Assembly (NCBI GenBank): GCA_964423345.1
Contig: CAYREV010000010.1
Coordinates: 1 to 64,000, forward strand
Direction of reading: 5' to 3'
Origin: CAYREV01 sp964423345
GTDB lineage: Bacteria; Bacteroidota; Rhodothermia; Balneolales; Balneolaceae
Length of the DNA stretch: 64,000 bases
Every line of letters begins with the position of its first letter. Position 1 is the first letter of the stretch. The notes below the pieces were generated by a model. The model was not told where the DNA came from and made no database searches. It saw nothing but the letters and a program-made list of their open reading frames with translations. The position numbers and the translations under genes are program-made. Below are positions 16,684-25,772 of this stretch, one piece after another.

Positions 16684-17457
16684 ATGAAATTTGACCTGGA
16701 CACCATACATGAGGCGGCCGTGGAAATTGCCAGGGCCGGCGGAGATCATACGCTCAACTATTTCAACAGCAATATCAAGGTAGAGCGAAAAGAAGATCAT
16801 TCGCCTGTTACGGCGGCCGACCGGGAGACCGAGAAGTTGATGAGAGGGGAAATATCCAAGCGGTTCCCGGAGCACGGTATTCTGGGAGAAGAATATGGCG
16901 AATCCAATACCGAAAGCCCGATACAGTGGATACTGGATCCCATTGACGGGACCAAGTCTTTTATACACGGTGTCCCCCTCTATACAACGCTGGTTGGAGT
17001 TGTGGTGGAGGGAGATCCGCTGGTGGGGGTCATCTATGCGCCCGCGGCGGGGGAGCTGTGCGAAGGGGCCAAGGGCAAGGGGACGCGCCTGAATGGCAGG
17101 GCCTGCCGGCTACGGTCGTGCGACAGACTGGCCGATGCCACTTTTTTATCTACGGATGCAACCACTGCCGCCGAATACGGTTTTGGCACTCCTTTTGAAC
17201 AGCTGCTGGCCGATACACGGTTGCATCGAACCTGGGGAGATGCCTATGGACATATGCTGGTGGCAACAGGGCGATCGGATATCATGTTCGATCCCGTACT
17301 GAATATATGGGATGCCGCACCTTTGCTGACCGTCATGCAGGAGGCGGGAGGGGTGTTCAGCGACGTCGACGGCAAAGAAACCATCCATTCGGGCAATGGC
17401 ATATCCTGCTCCGGGGAGCTATTGCCCGAAGTGCTGAAACGCTTTGCCGGCCACTAG
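16684..17457 (+). CDS. Inositol monophosphatase family phosphatase (histidinol-phosphatase-like)
   Basis: 257 residues from ATG 16684; an earlier ATG at 16639 would add fifteen residues (GNKPSLNNN...) unlike the family. The metal-binding motifs are present: G-E-E at 68-70, D-P-I-D-G-T at 85-90 and W-D-A-A-P near the end. The spacing and RHTWGDAYGHMLVATGRSD-like segment (here HRTWGDAYGHMLVATGRSD) fit the HisN/bacterial histidinol-phosphate phosphatase group as well as IMPase or 3'(2'),5'-bisphosphate nucleotidase. The enzyme is a Mg-dependent phosphomonoesterase. No his genes lie near, so the substrate stays open. Confidence 0.85.
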   Translation: MKFDLDTIHEAAVEIARAGGDHTLNYFNSNIKVERKEDHSPVTAADRETEKLMRGEISKRFPEHGILGEEYGESNTESPIQWILDPIDGTKSFIHGVPLYTTLVGVVVEGDPLVGVIYAPAAGELCEGAKGKGTRLNGRACRLRSCDRLADATFLSTDATTAAEYGFGTPFEQLLADTRLHRTWGDAYGHMLVATGRSDIMFDPVLNIWDAAPLLTVMQEAGGVFSDVDGKETIHSGNGISCSGELLPEVLKRFAGH

Positions 17458-17586
17458 TTTCTGTGGGGGAGGGCTTGGGAACAACTCTTATACGGTATAC
17501 CTACAAGGCAATGGAAAATGTTTTTAGTGGTATAGCCGTTCATTATTTTAACGGGCATTAAAAAGTCATAAAAAGGAAAGAAACAA

Positions 17587-19914
17587 ATGAAGGGCAAAAG
17601 ATTATTGATTTCGCTTTTAGCACTGCTGATTGCATCTGCACCCGCCGCGGTATACGGCCAACAATTTGATTACCGTTCCTACCCGGAACTTGATGTGAAT
17701 ATCACTCATCTTGACCTCAAAGTTGACATAGACCCCGCGGGCCCGGCGCTGTCGGGAGTTGCCGAATACCGGTTAGAAGCACGGGGGGTCGATACCGATA
17801 CACTTGTTTTTCATGCGGCCCACATGGAAATTAAAGGAGTGCAATATGACCGGGAGCAAGTGAAATTCAACCTGCATAACGACTCCCTTCTCATTACGCT
17901 TCCGGAAAGCCTGGAGCGGCATCAAGACCATCTCCTGGCGATTGAATATGAAACCGTCCCCCGCTTTGGCCTCTTAACCGACGCCCGCGGCAGCCTGTGG
18001 ACATCGTTGCTCCCTCTATCCAACCGCCATTGGGTACCTGTTGTTGACCACCCGAGAGTCACCTTTTCCAGCACCCTTGAAATTACCGTGCCTTCGGGAT
18101 ACCGGGCGGTAGCAACGGGGGTGAAAATGGGAGAGGAGATCCTGGATGTTGATAAAGTCCGGTACACCTACCGCTCGGAACAGGCGGTGCCGGCAACCGC
18201 TCTTTCTTTTGCTGTAGGTGATTTCGAGCTGGATGAGGCCTCTTTTGGAGTCAAAAAGATAACCCTTCATACGGAGAAGAGGTTACTTGCCGGAGGTCAG
18301 CGCAGACATATACTGGAGACGGCCCGAAATACCCTCGAACAGGCCGAAGAGGTTCTGGGGCGTGAATATCCATACGACCGGTTGCATATGGTGGCCCTGG
18401 AAGATCATAGCGGTGAAACGAAATGGTGGGGTGCCTCGACCGTTTTTGTCTATGGGAACAATGGAGATATTGAGACCCAGATACGGCGCGGGATCTATGC
18501 ACAGTGGTTTGGGGTATACCAGCGGGAAGAGCGTTGGGCCGAGGCCGAAGCTGTTAACATCCTGCAGGCGGCCCTGCATAAACGCCTGGAAGGCACGCCT
18601 GCTCAACTGAAGCGTGTGGATGATCCCTTTCCCGATTCGCTGTCGTATCTCTATGAAGCTTTCGGCCCCTCCCGGTGGAACCGTCTGCAGGACAGGATTG
18701 CAGCAGCGGAGACCCCTTTCATCCACGAAGTAATCAACAGCCTGCCGGAACTGGCAAAATGGGAGAGCGGCGTGTATTCATTCCGGCACTACGGGGAATA
18801 CTGGTACAAACAAACGGGCCAACCGGTATTTGAGCTGCCATTTGAAACCGTTGGCGGCAACGGTGAGCAAGCCGGCGCTGACAGGGTGGCATACAGGGTG
18901 GATTACGCCTTGAACGCTACGGAGGGCCGGTTGAAGCTTACCTTCGGTGCTCTCAACGGCGCTTTTGAGGAATTGGTTTCCCTGCCCCTTGTCAAAATTT
19001 CGATGGGAAAGGCCGATACGGCCGAGGTAACGTTTACCGGGAGACGGGATTCGGTGGTTATACAGGTGCCGGCGCTGATTGATAACGTGGAAATACTCTC
19101 GAAAGGGAGGGACAAGCTGGTTCTGGATGAGTATAAGCCGCCTTCGTTTCTTCTTTACGAACTGCGTAACGACACCTCTATAGCAGGCAGGGTGGAGGCC
19201 GCCCGGAAGCTGGGCATCTATACCGATAACCCCGACCTCCAGCTGGCTATCAGTGACTATTTAAGAGGAAACCTGGAGCCGGAGGTTCGAGCGGCCCTGC
19301 TTACTTCCTACGGCGATATTACCGGTGGTGCCCAGGGTACCGAATCGCTGTTTTTAGAAGCGTTGAGGCGGGATGATGCCCGGGTCCGGCAAGCCGGCTT
19401 ATACGCTTTACAAAAATATCCCGACCAGGCAGCAGTATCCGAGGCCGTCCACAGCTATGCCCTCGGTGCCGACAGCCTGCCGCTGTTTGAAACTGCCGCC
19501 AAAGTTCTGGCGGAAGTTGCAGGGCCCTCCTCATTCAAGGAGTTTGTGAACCGGATGGTAAAGACGGATACGGCCGGCTTCAGGGCGATCTACTCCATAC
19601 AGGTACTGGCCAATACCGGAAATACGGAACAGGCGGTTAAACAGGCCGAATTCTATATTGACGACGTCTATGATTATGAGGTGCGAGCCAGGGCCCTGGC
19701 AATACTCATTCAGCATGATGAGAGCGACAAAAAATGGAGGGCAAGAATGGGGCAGCTGCTATCCGATACCGATCCCCGTATCCGGTACCTGACGGTGGTT
19801 GGAACCGGAAATATTTCCGGCATGGACCTGTTGTCCGAAACCCTGGAGGAACGTATGCTGGATGAATATGACGAACGGGTATACCGGGCCATGCAAGAGG
19901 TGGTACATAGATGA
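17587..19914 (+). CDS. M1-aminopeptidase-like protein lacking the zinc site, with HEAT-like C-terminus
   Basis: 775 residues with a signal peptide (MKGKRLLISLLALLIASAPAAVYGQ). Residues about 35-215 follow the M1 N-terminal beta-saddle (LDLKVDIDPAGPALSGVAEYRLEA), and 225-330 align with the catalytic domain. The zinc motif HExxH that should precede QWFG is instead R-G-I-Y-A at 301-305 (followed by QWFGV), the downstream W-x-x-E-G-F-A ligand is replaced by WAEAEAV, and the GxMEN-type motif reads SGETKWW. The protein therefore probably does not hydrolyse peptides. Residues about 530-775 consist of repeated two-helix units resembling HEAT repeats. An intact M1 peptidase lies at 57.4-59.3 kb. It may be a binding or scaffold protein in the periplasm; function unknown. 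Confidence 0.75.
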   Translation: MKGKRLLISLLALLIASAPAAVYGQQFDYRSYPELDVNITHLDLKVDIDPAGPALSGVAEYRLEARGVDTDTLVFHAAHMEIKGVQYDREQVKFNLHNDSLLITLPESLERHQDHLLAIEYETVPRFGLLTDARGSLWTSLLPLSNRHWVPVVDHPRVTFSSTLEITVPSGYRAVATGVKMGEEILDVDKVRYTYRSEQAVPATALSFAVGDFELDEASFGVKKITLHTEKRLLAGGQRRHILETARNTLEQAEEVLGREYPYDRLHMVALEDHSGETKWWGASTVFVYGNNGDIETQIRRGIYAQWFGVYQREERWAEAEAVNILQAALHKRLEGTPAQLKRVDDPFPDSLSYLYEAFGPSRWNRLQDRIAAAETPFIHEVINSLPELAKWESGVYSFRHYGEYWYKQTGQPVFELPFETVGGNGEQAGADRVAYRVDYALNATEGRLKLTFGALNGAFEELVSLPLVKISMGKADTAEVTFTGRRDSVVIQVPALIDNVEILSKGRDKLVLDEYKPPSFLLYELRNDTSIAGRVEAARKLGIYTDNPDLQLAISDYLRGNLEPEVRAALLTSYGDITGGAQGTESLFLEALRRDDARVRQAGLYALQKYPDQAAVSEAVHSYALGADSLPLFETAAKVLAEVAGPSSFKEFVNRMVKTDTAGFRAIYSIQVLANTGNTEQAVKQAEFYIDDVYDYEVRARALAILIQHDESDKKWRARMGQLLSDTDPRIRYLTVVGTGNISGMDLLSETLEERMLDEYDERVYRAMQEVVHR

Positions 19915-19931
19915 CCAAGGGTTCCCCTTGG
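19915..19931. other. Stem-loop between convergent genes
   Basis: CCAAGGG (19915-19921) and CCCTTGG (19925-19931) can pair around a 3-base loop directly behind the M1-like stop. There is no T-run, so it is at best a weak terminator between this gene and the convergent ABC permease gene. Confidence 0.35.
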
Positions 19932-19959
19932 GGGTATGCCCGGCCGGTATCCCAACTGG

Positions 19960-21243
19960 TCAATCCTGGCGGATCCACTTCCAAAGTTCCCTGAAGGTTG
20001 CGCTTTTGCCATACATCAGGATACCGGTACGGTAGATTTTGGCCCCCAGGTACAGGCATCCTATGGTAGTGGCAATCATCAGCAGGATGGAAAGGCCGAT
20101 TTCCCAGAATGGGACATCGGTAATAGGTATGCGGGCAACCATAAGGATGGGACTGAAAAAGGGGATGATGGAACTGATAACCGAAAAAGTCGAATCGGGA
20201 TCGGTAGCTACCCGGGGAAGCATGATGATAGCCAGGATTACCGGTATGGTGATCGGCAGCATCAGCTGTTGAGTGTCGCTTTCCGAGTCGACGGCCGATC
20301 CCACGGCAGCCAGGATCGCGCTGTAAATAAGGTAGCCGAGCAGGAAAAATACCACAAAATATATACCCACCTCGGCCCCGATGTCGGGCATCTGGGGTAT
20401 GGGCGTATCGAGCTCGCCGGAGGGGAGGGTTTTGGGTTGAATAAAGAGGGTGGCGATGGGGCCGGCAAAAGCCAGGAGGGCGGCGCCGCTTGCCGTCCAG
20501 ATAAGAAACTGGGTGACCCCCAGGGCACCGATGCCGAGGACTTTTCCCAGCAACAACTCGAACGGTTTTACGGATGAGACGACTATTTCAACGATGCGGT
20601 TGGTCTTTTCTTCTATCACGCTGCGCATGACATACCCCCCGTAACCGAATATGGCTGCATATATGATAAAAGCCATGACGTAACCGATAGCCGAAAGTAT
20701 AAACGTATTGGCCTGCTCTTCTTTGCCTTCTTCCGTGAGCTTGCGGGTATTCAGTTCGGGCTCGCTTTTCAGGATGGCCAGGATCTCATCGGATGCCTGC
20801 GCACGGCTGAGCCGTGCTTCGCGGACGGCCGTTCTCAGGTGATTTCGTATGTTGGTGACCAGGTTGATGCCGCCGCTTCCGCCATAGATCATCTCAAGGC
20901 GGGCAGAATCCGCCAGGTCTTGTTCATTGACGATGATGAAGCCCTCAATACTTCCATCCATCACCTGCGAACGAAGGTCCCCTGCCGTCTGCCCTTCGGC
21001 GCTGAAATAGCGGGCCGAATCCTGCCTTGCCATTTCTTTATAGACTACCTTGCCGGCTGTTTCGTCCTTGATGCCTATGCGGTAAACCTGGTCCGAATCC
21101 ACCAGGTGAAGCAGTACGGGCGCGGAAAGGACCAGAATCAGGCCGATGGGGACCAGCACGGTGGTAATGATAAAAGCCTTGGTACGAACCCTGGTCAGGT
21201 ATTCCCTTTGAATGATGATTAATAATTTTTGGAAGTCAATCAT
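19960..21243 (-). CDS. ABC-2 type transporter permease (NatB-like)
   Basis: 427 residues. The N-terminus IIQREYLTRVRTKAFIITTVLVPIGLILVL is the typical first transmembrane segment of NatB/DrrB-type permeases, followed by a large extracytoplasmic domain (about 55-215), then five hydrophobic segments (including FIIYAAIFGYGGYVMRSVIEEK and FLIWTASGAALLAFAGPIATLFI). It forms the membrane half of an exporter whose ATPase is encoded immediately upstream; the ATPase stop and this start overlap (TGATG). The best-known relatives export Na+ or drugs, but the substrate cannot be inferred. The gene runs convergently into the M1-like gene. Confidence 0.88.
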   Translation of the reverse strand: MIDFQKLLIIIQREYLTRVRTKAFIITTVLVPIGLILVLSAPVLLHLVDSDQVYRIGIKDETAGKVVYKEMARQDSARYFSAEGQTAGDLRSQVMDGSIEGFIIVNEQDLADSARLEMIYGGSGGINLVTNIRNHLRTAVREARLSRAQASDEILAILKSEPELNTRKLTEEGKEEQANTFILSAIGYVMAFIIYAAIFGYGGYVMRSVIEEKTNRIVEIVVSSVKPFELLLGKVLGIGALGVTQFLIWTASGAALLAFAGPIATLFIQPKTLPSGELDTPIPQMPDIGAEVGIYFVVFFLLGYLIYSAILAAVGSAVDSESDTQQLMLPITIPVILAIIMLPRVATDPDSTFSVISSIIPFFSPILMVARIPITDVPFWEIGLSILLMIATTIGCLYLGAKIYRTGILMYGKSATFRELWKWIRQD

Positions 21244-22163
21244 CAGCCGAGTTCGTTTGGATTGATATTATCTTCCCCTACGGTGGAAATAAAAATTTCG
21301 GTCAGGGATGGTTCTATGCGCTCGAACTTGAAAATTTCTGCATGTTTCATGGCCGTTTCCAGGATGTTCTGCATGCTTTGGCCGTTAAGTACACGGATTT
21401 CGGCATAATGGGTAGAGCGATTGTTGATACGCACATTCTCCAGTTTGTCAAGAAAGGAGGCATCTCCCTCGAATTCGATGGTAATGGTGTTTTTCCCGAA
21501 CGTTCGCTTAATTTCGCGCAAGTTGCCGGTCAGAACGGCACGTCCCCGGTTGAACAGGCATATTTCGTCGCACATCTGTTCCACCTGCTCCATCCGGTGG
21601 GTTGAGAACAGGACGGTCTTGTTGTTGTCTCTGAGTTCCAGTACGATCTCCTTGAGCGTCTCGCTGTTGATGGGATCCAGTCCGCTGAAGGGCTCATCAA
21701 AGATGTAAATGTCCGGTTGATGTGCTATAGTGGCAATAAACTGTATTTTCTGGGACATCCCCTTGGACAGTTCTCCCACCTCCCGATGGTACCAGTCGGA
21801 TGCCTCGAAGCGTTCCAGCCAGTAATGGATGGCATCGTACGCCTCCCGGTAGGCGAGTCCTTTCAGGCGAGCCAGGTAGATCAGTTGTTCGCCCACCTTC
21901 ATCTTCTTGTAAAGCCCCCGCTCTTCGGGCATATAGCCTATCCATTTCTGGGTTTCGGGGCTTACCGGTTTTCCGTCAATGGTGATCGATCCCGAGTCTG
22001 GGAGAATGATATGGTTGATCATCCGTATGGCGGTGGTTTTTCCGGCGCCGTTGGGGCCGAGAAGCCCGAAAATCTTTCCCCGGCCCACTGTAAAACTGAC
22101 CTCTTTGACGGCGTGGGTATCTCCGAAAGATTTATCTATGTTATTGACTTCAATGACTGCCAT
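21243..22163 (-). CDS. ABC transporter ATP-binding protein (NatA-like)
   Basis: 306 residues. Walker A is G36-PNGAGKT-T44, the signature is LSKGMSQK, Walker B is IYIFDEPFSGLDP and the switch His is in LFSTHRMEQ. The C-terminal 80 residues (from TGNLREIKRTFG) are the extension typical of NatA/DrrA ATPases that pair with ABC-2 permeases. It powers the permease encoded next by ATP hydrolysis at the cytoplasmic face. Divergently transcribed from glgA, with 157 bases between. Confidence 0.93.
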   Translation of the reverse strand: MAVIEVNNIDKSFGDTHAVKEVSFTVGRGKIFGLLGPNGAGKTTAIRMINHIILPDSGSITIDGKPVSPETQKWIGYMPEERGLYKKMKVGEQLIYLARLKGLAYREAYDAIHYWLERFEASDWYHREVGELSKGMSQKIQFIATIAHQPDIYIFDEPFSGLDPINSETLKEIVLELRDNNKTVLFSTHRMEQVEQMCDEICLFNRGRAVLTGNLREIKRTFGKNTITIEFEGDASFLDKLENVRINNRSTHYAEIRVLNGQSMQNILETAMKHAEIFKFERIEPSLTEIFISTVGEDNINPNELG

Positions 22164-22320
22164 AAAACCACTTCACTTTTAATTTAGGCCAACATATCGT
22201 TTTCAATCCTGGGAAGAAAGTTTTTGATTGATGCAGAAAGATTTTCTTATTTCGGTTTAACAAAAGGAATCCGCATTATTTCAACCTGTTACCAGTAATA
22301 GCTAAGAAGGACGGTTGGTT

Positions 22321-23760
22321 ATGAATGTAATACATCTAAGTGCTGAATGTTATCCGGTAGCCAAGGTAGGCGGGTTGGCGGATGTGGTCGGCGCTCTTCC
22401 GAAGTACCTGCGTGAAGAGGGGACCTCGGCAACGGTTGTGATGCCCAAATATGAAGTGCCGTGGACCCGGGAGCATTCCTTCGAGACCGTCTACGAAGGG
22501 AAGGGGACTCTGGATACCGGGCAATTCACCTGCGAAATTCAGCGGGAGACGGACGATACGCTGGGGTTCCCGCTGTATGTAGTGGATATACCGGGACTGC
22601 TCGGCCGTCCGGGCATCTATATTGACCCGGAGTCGGGCCAGCCCTACTGGGACGAGTTTGAGCGGTACCTGGGGTTTCAAATGGCGGTACTGGACTGGAT
22701 CCTATCGAAACCTGAACTCCCCGATATCATTCACTGCCATGACCACCATACGGGGCTGGTCCCCTTTATGATGACCCAGTGCTACCGTTACCGGGACCTC
22801 AACCATATTCCTACGGTTTTTACGGTACACAACGGACAGTACCACGGCTCTTACGATCACTGGGAGGAGCGCCTGCTTCCCGATTTCGATACCTCCAAGA
22901 CGGGCCTGCTGGACTGGGACGGACAGTTGAACTGTATGGCTGCGGGTTTAAAGTGTGCCTGGCGCATTACTACGGTCTCGAAGTCCTATATGGAGGAGCT
23001 GCGCCATAACAGCAACGGCCTGGAACTGTTGTTCAGGAGTGAAAAGGCCAAATCCAGGGGGATAGTCAACGGGATTGACATTTCGGTATGGGACCCCGGT
23101 ACCGACCCTTACCTTGAGGAGCACTACACGGTGCAAACCCGCAGTGAGGGCAAAGCCTTGAACAAGAGGAAGCTGTGCGAACCCTTCGGACTCAATCCCG
23201 AGCATCCTACCATCTCCTATATCGGAAGGCTGGCCTATGAAAAGGGTGCGGATTTGCTGCCTTCCCTGTATAAAAAATTTCTGCAGGAGGAAGCCGAGGT
23301 TAACTTTATAGTGTTGGGTACCGGCGATCCCCAGCTTCACAGCGTGTTTTCAAAAATGTCGAAGAACTATGTGGGTTACTTCGACGCCACCCTGGATTAC
23401 AACGAAGCGCTTGCCCACCTGATATATGCCGGCAGTGATTTTATTATCATGCCTTCGAGGGTGGAGCCCTGCGGACTCAACCAGATGTATGCAATGCGTT
23501 ACGGATCGGTTCCCATTGTCCGCAATATAGGGGGGTTGAAGGATACCGTTAAGGATTTGAACGAAGAAGGCGGCTATGGTATTAAGTTTGATGAGTTTGA
23601 TTTCAATGCCGCTTCGGAAGCGGTGCAGAGGGCGCTGGACCTGTACCGCGACGAAAAAAGATTTAAGGCGGTAAGGGAAAAGATAATGAATCTTGATTTC
23701 TCCTGGAATGCTTCTGCGAAGGAGTACATTAAGATGTATTTTAATTTAAAAGATAACTGA
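22321..23760 (+). CDS. glgA: Glycogen synthase (ADP-glucose type, GT5)
   Basis: 479 residues from ATG 22321, chosen because AAGAAGG lies about ten bases upstream; a TTG at 22315 would add only two residues. The N-terminus MNVIHLSAECYPVAKVGGLADVVGAL carries the K-V-G-G ADP-glucose motif of GT5 synthases. The C-terminal half has the GT-B ligand segment PSRVEPCGLNQMYAMRYGSVP, with the catalytic Glu. It transfers glucose from ADP-glucose to growing alpha-1,4-glucan. The ADP-glucose pyrophosphorylase gene follows after ten bases, so the pair forms the core of glycogen synthesis; branching enzyme and phosphorylase are not in the window. Confidence 0.95.
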   Translation: MNVIHLSAECYPVAKVGGLADVVGALPKYLREEGTSATVVMPKYEVPWTREHSFETVYEGKGTLDTGQFTCEIQRETDDTLGFPLYVVDIPGLLGRPGIYIDPESGQPYWDEFERYLGFQMAVLDWILSKPELPDIIHCHDHHTGLVPFMMTQCYRYRDLNHIPTVFTVHNGQYHGSYDHWEERLLPDFDTSKTGLLDWDGQLNCMAAGLKCAWRITTVSKSYMEELRHNSNGLELLFRSEKAKSRGIVNGIDISVWDPGTDPYLEEHYTVQTRSEGKALNKRKLCEPFGLNPEHPTISYIGRLAYEKGADLLPSLYKKFLQEEAEVNFIVLGTGDPQLHSVFSKMSKNYVGYFDATLDYNEALAHLIYAGSDFIIMPSRVEPCGLNQMYAMRYGSVPIVRNIGGLKDTVKDLNEEGGYGIKFDEFDFNAASEAVQRALDLYRDEKRFKAVREKIMNLDFSWNASAKEYIKMYFNLKDN

Positions 23761-23770
23761 GGAGTAATTT

Positions 23771-25042
23771 ATGAGAGATTCCACCATTGCCGTAATACTG
23801 GGCGGCGGACAGGGCACCAGGCTATTTCCTTTGACCAAAGAGCGATCCAAGCCGGCGGTACCTATTGCGGGAAAATACCGGCTGGTCGACATACCCATCT
23901 CCAACTGCCTTAATTCTGCAATCAGGCGAATCTATGTGCTCACGCAGTTTAACTCGGCCTCGTTGAACCGGCATATCAAGAACACCTATAATTTCGATGT
24001 GTTCAGCAGCGGTTTTGTGGATATTTTGGCCGCAGAGCAGACGCCCAAAAGCAAGAACTGGTACCAGGGCACGGCGGATGCGGTCCGCCAATCGATCCAT
24101 CATATGGAAAACCACCGGCATGAACATGTGCTTATCCTTTCGGGCGACCAGCTGTACCAGATGGATTTCAGGGATATGCTTGAACGGCATAAGGAGAATG
24201 ATTCGGATCTTACCGTAGCGACGATCCCGGTCGTAGCCGACGACGCCACCGGATTCGGCATCATGAAAACCAATAAGGATGGGGTCATTGAAAGCTTTGT
24301 GGAGAAGCCCGAAAAAGAGGAGCTGGACAAGTGGAAGTCCGATACGCCCGATAAGTTCAAAAAAGATGGCCGGGTATTCCTGGCATCCATGGGAATATAT
24401 ATCTTCAAGAAAGATGCATTGGGAGATCTGTTCAAAAACCATCCCGAGGCCACCGATTTCGGCAATGAGATCATTCCGGCTGCGATTAACAAGGATTTCA
24501 AAGTGACCAGTTTTGAGTTTGACGGCTATTGGACCGACATAGGGACGGTAAAATCATTTTTTGAGGCCAATCTCAACCTGACGGCCGACCTCCCGAAGTT
24601 CAATCTTTACGATAATGAAGATTTTATCTATACCCGGGCCCGCCTTCTTCCGGCTTCCAAGCTGTCGGGTACCACCTTCGACCATTCCGTGCTGGCGGAA
24701 GGATGCCTGATAGAAGCCAGCCGCATTGAAAGATCGGTCATCGGTATCCGCTCGCGCATTGGGAAAGGAACCACCATAGAGCGTTCGATTATCATGGGTA
24801 ACGACTATTTCCAGTCCAGGCAGGAGATTGATGCCAAATCTTCCGACAACCCCATCATGGGAATCGGCCAGCGCTGCTTCATCAGCAATGCCATAGTGGA
24901 TAAGAACTGCATGATCGGCGATGATGTACGTATTGCCGGAGGAGATCACCTTGAGGACGGAGAATACGGGAATTACCATGTAGTAGACGGCATTGTAATC
25001 ATACCCAAGGGCTCGCGGATCAAGGACGGAACCAAGATTTGA
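23771..25042 (+). CDS. glgC: Glucose-1-phosphate adenylyltransferase (ADP-glucose pyrophosphorylase)
   Basis: 423 residues, usual length. The N-terminus has VILGGGQGTRLFPLTKERSKPAVPIAGKYRLVDIPISNCLNS, the pyrophosphorylase nucleotide loop and regulatory/catalytic start; Y-Q-G-T-A-D-A-V-R follows. FVEKP and FASMGIYIF-type segments (here FLASMGIYIF) bind glucose-1-phosphate, and the C-terminal third is a left-handed beta-helix (SVIGIRSRIGKGTTIERSIIMG). It makes ADP-glucose from ATP and glucose-1-phosphate, the controlled step of glycogen synthesis. A GAGGAG ribosome site precedes the ATG. Convergent with the exonuclease gene, with only seven bases between stops. Confidence 0.95.
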   Translation: MRDSTIAVILGGGQGTRLFPLTKERSKPAVPIAGKYRLVDIPISNCLNSAIRRIYVLTQFNSASLNRHIKNTYNFDVFSSGFVDILAAEQTPKSKNWYQGTADAVRQSIHHMENHRHEHVLILSGDQLYQMDFRDMLERHKENDSDLTVATIPVVADDATGFGIMKTNKDGVIESFVEKPEKEELDKWKSDTPDKFKKDGRVFLASMGIYIFKKDALGDLFKNHPEATDFGNEIIPAAINKDFKVTSFEFDGYWTDIGTVKSFFEANLNLTADLPKFNLYDNEDFIYTRARLLPASKLSGTTFDHSVLAEGCLIEASRIERSVIGIRSRIGKGTTIERSIIMGNDYFQSRQEIDAKSSDNPIMGIGQRCFISNAIVDKNCMIGDDVRIAGGDHLEDGEYGNYHVVDGIVIIPKGSRIKDGTKI

Positions 25043-25049
25043 TATCCGA

Positions 25050-25766
25050 TCAGTTCTCGCCGGTATCCTGTATCTCCCGAAGTTTGTTCATGGCCCGTTC
25101 TTTCAGGTTGGAGAAGATCTCCCTGGAGATATCGCCCACCGTATATTTCAGGTGAAGCCAAACCACGTAGGTAGCCATGACATCCTCGTAGCAGTAGTGC
25201 TCTATCTTTGCCAGCTCGTCCCTGTTATACATCTCGAGTACTTCGTTGCCTTCCCCGGTCTGCTTGAAAGGGATATCAATAAGATAGCCCAGGTGTTTAA
25301 GTTTGGGCCAGGAGCTGGCACCATAGTTGCTGAACTCATCGATCAAGTCGACATTGTGGTTGCTGTATCGGTATCGTATCTCGTAGTTGTTGAGTCTTGA
25401 GGGCATCTGCAAACCGTGCTTCATAGCCCTGTAGGTAAGCAGGGGAAGGTCAAAACCGCGTCCATTATGATGAATAAGGCCAAAATCCTTGTATGTGCCG
25501 AGGGACTTGAATAACTCCTCGAGGCCCTGCTGTTCGTCCTCACCGTTCCAGCTTACCTTCTGCTTGGGGACCCCGTTGTTTTCAATCCAGAGGCCAACCC
25601 AGGAGACCATTCGATGGTACATGGGAGGCAGAAAACCCGACTTGCTTCTGGCCAGCTCCTCCCCGGCCTGCAGCAGCAGGGCTTCATTATCTTTTTCGGG
25701 ATCCTCTATAACGGAACGGATAAACTCAAAGTCGGGGATGGTCTCTACATCAAAAACAAAATACAT
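25050..25766 (-). CDS. PolB-type 3'-5' exonuclease family protein
   Basis: 238 residues, RNase H fold. D6-V-E8-T-I-P-D is ExoI, IHHNGRGFDLPLL is ExoII and HYCYEDVMATYVVW (Tyr, Asp) is ExoIII, giving a DEDDy-type metal site. This matches the Pfam family of predicted exonucleases related to the proofreading domain of DNA polymerase B. Expected action is trimming DNA or RNA from the 3' end; the physiological substrate is unknown. It follows the asparaginase gene after six bases and is probably co-transcribed with it, without a visible functional link. Confidence 0.85.
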   Translation of the reverse strand: MYFVFDVETIPDFEFIRSVIEDPEKDNEALLLQAGEELARSKSGFLPPMYHRMVSWVGLWIENNGVPKQKVSWNGEDEQQGLEELFKSLGTYKDFGLIHHNGRGFDLPLLTYRAMKHGLQMPSRLNNYEIRYRYSNHNVDLIDEFSNYGASSWPKLKHLGYLIDIPFKQTGEGNEVLEMYNRDELAKIEHYCYEDVMATYVVWLHLKYTVGDISREIFSNLKERAMNKLREIQDTGEN

Positions 25767-25772
25767 GGTCGA

